Part shown: one piece after another, positions 28,294-31,256 of the stretch | Position numbering within the stretch: the first letter of the stretch is position 1 | Layout: each line of letters starts with the position of its first letter | Source: JAFGCR01 sp964538225 | Lineage (GTDB): Bacteria; Patescibacteriota; Gracilibacteria; UM-FILTER-43-11 | NCBI GenBank assembly: GCA_964538225.1 | Contig: CAZIDW010000008.1 | Coordinates: 1 to 31,256, forward strand | Direction: 5' to 3' | DNA length: 31,256 bases | Program-made: the position numbers and the translations under genes | Notes under the pieces: generated by a model | What the model saw: only the letters and a program-made list of their open reading frames with translations | Told to the model about the DNA's origin: nothing | The model's database searches: none

Positions 28294-29421
28294 CATTAAT
28301 TTATTCACAAACTCATCAAACAAATAAGCCGGGTCTTCGGGGCCGGGGCTGGCTTCGGGATGAAATTGGACGGCAAACCAGGGCTTGGTAGCATGTTTAA
28401 TACCCTCTACCGTTCCGTCGTTCGCGTTCTTGAACCACTCTCTCCACCCCCTTGGCAGGCTTTTTCGGTCAACAGCGAATCCGTGGTTTTGCGAGGTGAT
28501 GTAACATCGTTTCGTCTTCTCATCAATGCACGGCTGGTTGGCGGAGCGATGACCGTATTTCAATTTGTAGGTATCCGCCCCGACAGCCAGGGCCATCAGC
28601 TGGGTTCCTAAACAAATCCCGAAAATCGGTTTTCCTTCTTTCATCACATATTTAATGGCGTCCGTTGCCTGACTGGCCATTTTCGGGTCGCCGGGGCCAT
28701 TGCTCACAAAAAGGCCGTCATATTTCCCTTTTAGCTTACGGATATCATAATTCCACGGCAGACGGATGAGCTTACAGCCACGGTCCAGAAAATGACGGAT
28801 GATGTTGTGTTTGATTCCGCAGTCCAAAAGTGCGACGGTGCATTTAGGGTGGCCTTTCGGCATCAGCAGATGCTGTTTTTTCGGGGAGACTTCCGCCACC
28901 AGATTGTCCAGATTGGGATCACTGAAAGCCATCTGATCGCTGAATCTCGTGGATTCGGTGACGATTTTGCCCAGCATCACGCCATGTTCCCGTAATTTTT
29001 GGGTCAGCGCCCGCGTGTCCACCCCCTGGATAGCCGGGATTTTATGTTTTTTCAGAAAATCTGACAGAGTTTTTTTAGACTGCCAGTGGGAAGGGTTCTC
29101 ACAATACTCACTTACAATAATCCCCCGCAGATGCACTTTTAAACTTTCCAGTCGCTTACTTACCGCTTTGCCGTCCAGCTTGCATTCCCCCGGCACTCCG
29201 TAATTCCCGATCATGGGATAAGTGCATACCAGAATTTGTCCTCGGTAACTGGGGTCGGTAAAGGTTTCCGGATACCCCACCATTCCCGTGTTAAAAACCA
29301 CTTCGCCGTCCACCCCGCCTTTGGGCCTGCCCGACGAAGCTTTAGCGAAGTTGGGCAAAAAACCAAACGACTCTCCAATGACCTCGGTGCCGTCTTTTAG
29401 AATTAGTTTTAAATTGGTCAT
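28288..29421 (-). CDS. carA: Carbamoyl-phosphate synthase small subunit CarA
   Basis: Glutaminase subunit that feeds ammonia to CarB for pyrimidine and arginine synthesis. The 377 residues match the family. The N-terminal domain has EVVFNTGMVGYPETFTDPSY and PMIGNYGVPG. The class I glutaminase triad is C270 in GICLGTQ and H354/E356 in QFHPEASPGP. The unusual point is residues about 22-38: between ESFG and GEVVFNTG, where relatives have about 6 residues, this one has about 18 (LPNFAKASSGRPKGG). The DNA for it is a palindrome (29329-29356), so a small palindromic element has inserted in frame. carB is not in the window. The stop of recJ is 18 bp upstream of the start, so the two probably form an operon. 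Confidence 0.95.
   Translation of the reverse strand: MTNLKLILKDGTEVIGESFGFLPNFAKASSGRPKGGVDGEVVFNTGMVGYPETFTDPSYRGQILVCTYPMIGNYGVPGECKLDGKAVSKRLESLKVHLRGIIVSEYCENPSHWQSKKTLSDFLKKHKIPAIQGVDTRALTQKLREHGVMLGKIVTESTRFSDQMAFSDPNLDNLVAEVSPKKQHLLMPKGHPKCTVALLDCGIKHNIIRHFLDRGCKLIRLPWNYDIRKLKGKYDGLFVSNGPGDPKMASQATDAIKYVMKEGKPIFGICLGTQLMALAVGADTYKLKYGHRSANQPCIDEKTKRCYITSQNHGFAVDRKSLPRGWREWFKNANDGTVEGIKHATKPWFAVQFHPEASPGPEDPAYLFDEFVNKLMK
29329..29356 (-). mobile_element. Palindromic element inserted in frame in carA
   Basis: GCCCGAC (29329-29335) and GTTGGGC (29350-29356) form the ends of an imperfect hairpin around GAAGCTTTAGCGAA (7 pairs including one G-T). On the minus strand it encodes PNFAKASSG, a stretch absent from CarA relatives I know. 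The remaining reading frame is intact. Comparable to Rickettsia palindromic elements in principle. Confidence 0.55.
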
Positions 29422-29439
29422 TGGTTAATTGGTCATTGA

Positions 29440-31122
29440 TCATTGCGACGACGGAACGTCGGAGGGCTTCATGTCCACCACTTTCATCTGTAATTTTTTT
29501 TGTCCGTTCCACTCGTTGATCTCCAGATTGAAGACGATGTCATGTGGTTTTGTCGGGTCAATTTTATCAAGATGCTTGCCAAAACGGAAGGCGATCCCCC
29601 CCACAGTCTTATCTCCATGCCGGACGGGCAGGTGTAGATGCTCCCCCTTACCCACGGGCCGGATGCTCAGGATGCGGGCGTTTTTGACCAACAGTGTCGG
29701 TTGGGGGTTTTCTGCGCCGAACGGTTCCAGTCGGCTGAATTTGTGGCAGGTTTCAAAACTGAGTTCTTCTGCTTTTACTTCACAATCAATATTCAGCGTG
29801 CTTACGAATTCATCAGGATTGATCTGTTTCTGCCCGATAACCTCAATCTGTTTCAGGAATTCATCCAGGTTCGCTCTGGGCATGGTGAAACCCCCTGCCA
29901 TGGCATGCCCGCCAAAAGCCGTGAATAAGTCACTGGTTGTTTCCCGCAGGGCGGTGGTGATATCAAAATTATTCACGCTCCGCATCGATCCGATCATCTC
30001 ATCGTCCTGCTCCCGCATGATGATAGTCGGACGGCTGAACTTCTCTGAAACGCCGTTAGCAATCAGCCCCAGCAGACCCGCCTGCCATTTTTTATTGGTG
30101 AGCACGATGATATGGGGAACGGTATCTTTTTTTTCGATTTCCTTCACTGCCTCCTGCACGCACTGGTGTGTCATCCGACGGCGCTGGTCGTTCAGTTCAT
30201 TCAGGGTCTGCGCTTTTTCCAGATTACCGATGAGAAGCTCAAAAGCGTGCTGGGGGTCATCCAGCCGGCCGGCCGCGTTCAGGCGCGGGCCGATCTGAAA
30301 GCCGATGGTCACGCTGGTGATTTTACCAGTTGAAATACCCGCTTCCTCCAGGAGCGCCAGGACGCCGGGGTTCCTGCCGTCCGCCAGCCGCTTCAGGCCT
30401 TCCTGTACCAGGATGCGATTTTCCCCGGTCAGCGCCATGCAATCTCCGACTACTCCCAGCGCCACAATTCCCAGCTGATGGTCTAGATATGCTTCTGCCC
30501 GTTCCTCGGGCCACAGATCGCGCGCCAGCAGAGTAACCAGTTTATAGGCGACCGTGGCGCCGCAGGCTTCTTTGTTCGGATAGCCGCAATCCGGCCTTTG
30601 GGGATTGACGACAGCGTGTGCCGGGGGAAGTTTTTCGGGGGTGCTGTGATGGTCAGTCACCACTACGTCCATGCCCAGTTCATCAGCCAGTTCCACCTCA
30701 TTGAAATTCGAGGTCCCGCAGTCCACAGTCACGATTAAACCGACCCCCTCTTCCTTAAAACGCCGGATGAAATAATCTTTTAACCCGTAGCCGTTTTTAT
30801 CCCGGTTGGGCAGGGCGTAATCAACTTTCGCCCCGGCCTTTTTTAAAAAATCATAAACGATCGCTGTAGCTGTCACCCCATCCACGTCATAATCCCCAAA
30901 AACCATGATCTTCTCCTCGCCCGCGATGGCTTTCTTAATCCGCTCCACAGCATTGCCGATGTCTTTCAGCAGTCTGGGGTCATGGAGATGCTCAAGCGTG
31001 CCGCTAAAAAACCATTCCGCCTTTTCCGGCGAATCAATGCCTCTGTTTTTTAGTAATTTCGCAATAATATTCAGGCTGTCATCACTATTGAGAATCACCC
31101 ATTTTTTGCCTAATAAACTCAT
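29440..31122 (-). CDS. recJ: Single-strand-specific 5'-3' exonuclease RecJ
   Basis: DHH-family exonuclease acting in recombination and repair. The 560 residues match the bacterial enzyme. Metal-binding motifs are FGDYDVDGVTATA (D77, D79, D81 region), the DHH motif in VVTDHHSTP (157-159), VDCGTSNFNE and HAVVNPQ. The DHHA1 domain shows GFQIGPRLNAAGRLDDP, GQAGL-like KKWQAGLLGLIANG and FGGHAMAGGF. A C-terminal OB fold is present (GKGEHLHLPVRHGD). ATG 31122 fits. The divergent gene at 31149 starts 27 bp away. Confidence 0.95.
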   Translation of the reverse strand: MSLLGKKWVILNSDDSLNIIAKLLKNRGIDSPEKAEWFFSGTLEHLHDPRLLKDIGNAVERIKKAIAGEEKIMVFGDYDVDGVTATAIVYDFLKKAGAKVDYALPNRDKNGYGLKDYFIRRFKEEGVGLIVTVDCGTSNFNEVELADELGMDVVVTDHHSTPEKLPPAHAVVNPQRPDCGYPNKEACGATVAYKLVTLLARDLWPEERAEAYLDHQLGIVALGVVGDCMALTGENRILVQEGLKRLADGRNPGVLALLEEAGISTGKITSVTIGFQIGPRLNAAGRLDDPQHAFELLIGNLEKAQTLNELNDQRRRMTHQCVQEAVKEIEKKDTVPHIIVLTNKKWQAGLLGLIANGVSEKFSRPTIIMREQDDEMIGSMRSVNNFDITTALRETTSDLFTAFGGHAMAGGFTMPRANLDEFLKQIEVIGQKQINPDEFVSTLNIDCEVKAEELSFETCHKFSRLEPFGAENPQPTLLVKNARILSIRPVGKGEHLHLPVRHGDKTVGGIAFRFGKHLDKIDPTKPHDIVFNLEINEWNGQKKLQMKVVDMKPSDVPSSQ

Positions 31123-31148
31123 ACTTTAATTTTAATCAGGAGGTCGCC

Positions 31149-31256
31149 ATGATAACCCATCAACAAATCTTTTGGCAAGAATTAGGAAATAAAAAATTCA
31201 GCATTCATCAGTTAAATCATCATAATCCGGATTGGCCCGCCCATGCCGGTACGGAC
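31149..31256 (+). CDS. Partial hypothetical protein (first 36 residues)
   Basis: Starts MITHQQIFWQELGNKKF and runs off the right edge. A full Shine-Dalgarno AGGAGGT (31138-31144) lies 4 nt before the ATG, the best in the window. The visible part is polar, with several histidines (HQLNHHNPDWPAHAG). Too short to name. Confidence 0.7.
   Translation, partial: MITHQQIFWQELGNKKFSIHQLNHHNPDWPAHAGTD

Noticed and set aside
29429..30298. Long plus-strand frame of 289 codons opposite recJ
   Set aside because: It is fully antisense to conserved recJ and has no protein-like family features.

Overview
The window looks like part of a small, streamlined bacterial genome, most likely of the Candidate Phyla Radiation (Patescibacteria). 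The reasons are: very small proteins and single-domain enzymes (a stand-alone riboflavin kinase, a MurE lacking most of its N-terminal domain), a peptidoglycan pathway (murD, murE, murJ), genes mostly without Shine-Dalgarno sequences but with clear -35/-10 promoters, short palindromic repeats, small GIY-YIG genes behind tRNA genes, and TGA used as an ordinary stop. Archaeal-type PEP carboxylase and archaeal-type triosephosphate isomerase are also present. I cannot name the lineage from sequence alone.

Layout. 1-4.8 kb: a partial gene, murD, a broken DUF559 endonuclease, murJ, two overlapping unknown genes and a one-helix membrane protein. 4.9-6.7 kb: a GT4 glycosyltransferase and a secreted protein with an LPQTG sorting signal. 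6.75-7.13 kb: tRNA-Lys whose 3' tail and terminator are duplicated. 7.2-13 kb: trhP and a GNAT gene (operon), arfB, a DEDDh exonuclease, cutA behind a 12-bp tandem repeat, a large unknown gene, and a MscS channel. 13.2-16 kb: a tRNA region (Val-CAC, Ala-CGC, Val-GAC, Ala-GGC) full of tRNA-tail duplications, including two 332-bp tandem modules that look identical and each carry a GIY-YIG gene; a FAM173-like methyltransferase and a frameshifted small gene lie inside it. 16-20 kb: a 905-residue surface protein, a small membrane protein, guanine deaminase and a peroxiredoxin-like protein. 20.2-24 kb: CDP-alcohol phosphotransferase, PEP carboxylase, riboflavin kinase and two unknown genes. 24-31.3 kb: murE, truB, tpiA, a membrane-anchored HTH protein, a small membrane protein, carA, recJ and a partial gene.

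The most unusual signal is the tRNA region. Four units, two behind tRNA-Val genes and two behind tRNA-Ala(GGC), share the same 19-nt hairpin and end in a copy of the tRNA 3' third through CCA. Two of them carry a GIY-YIG nuclease gene whose TGA stop is the hairpin loop. The 84-bp Val units may be coding-deleted derivatives of such modules. This looks like a family of elements that insert at, and rebuild, tRNA 3' ends. The rest is mainly housekeeping: cell wall synthesis and surface display (murD, murE, murJ, GT4, LPQTG protein, 905-residue protein), translation rescue and RNA modification (arfB, truB, trhP, tRNAs), DNA repair (recJ, exonuclease) and a thin central metabolism (tpiA, ppcA, carA, riboflavin kinase).
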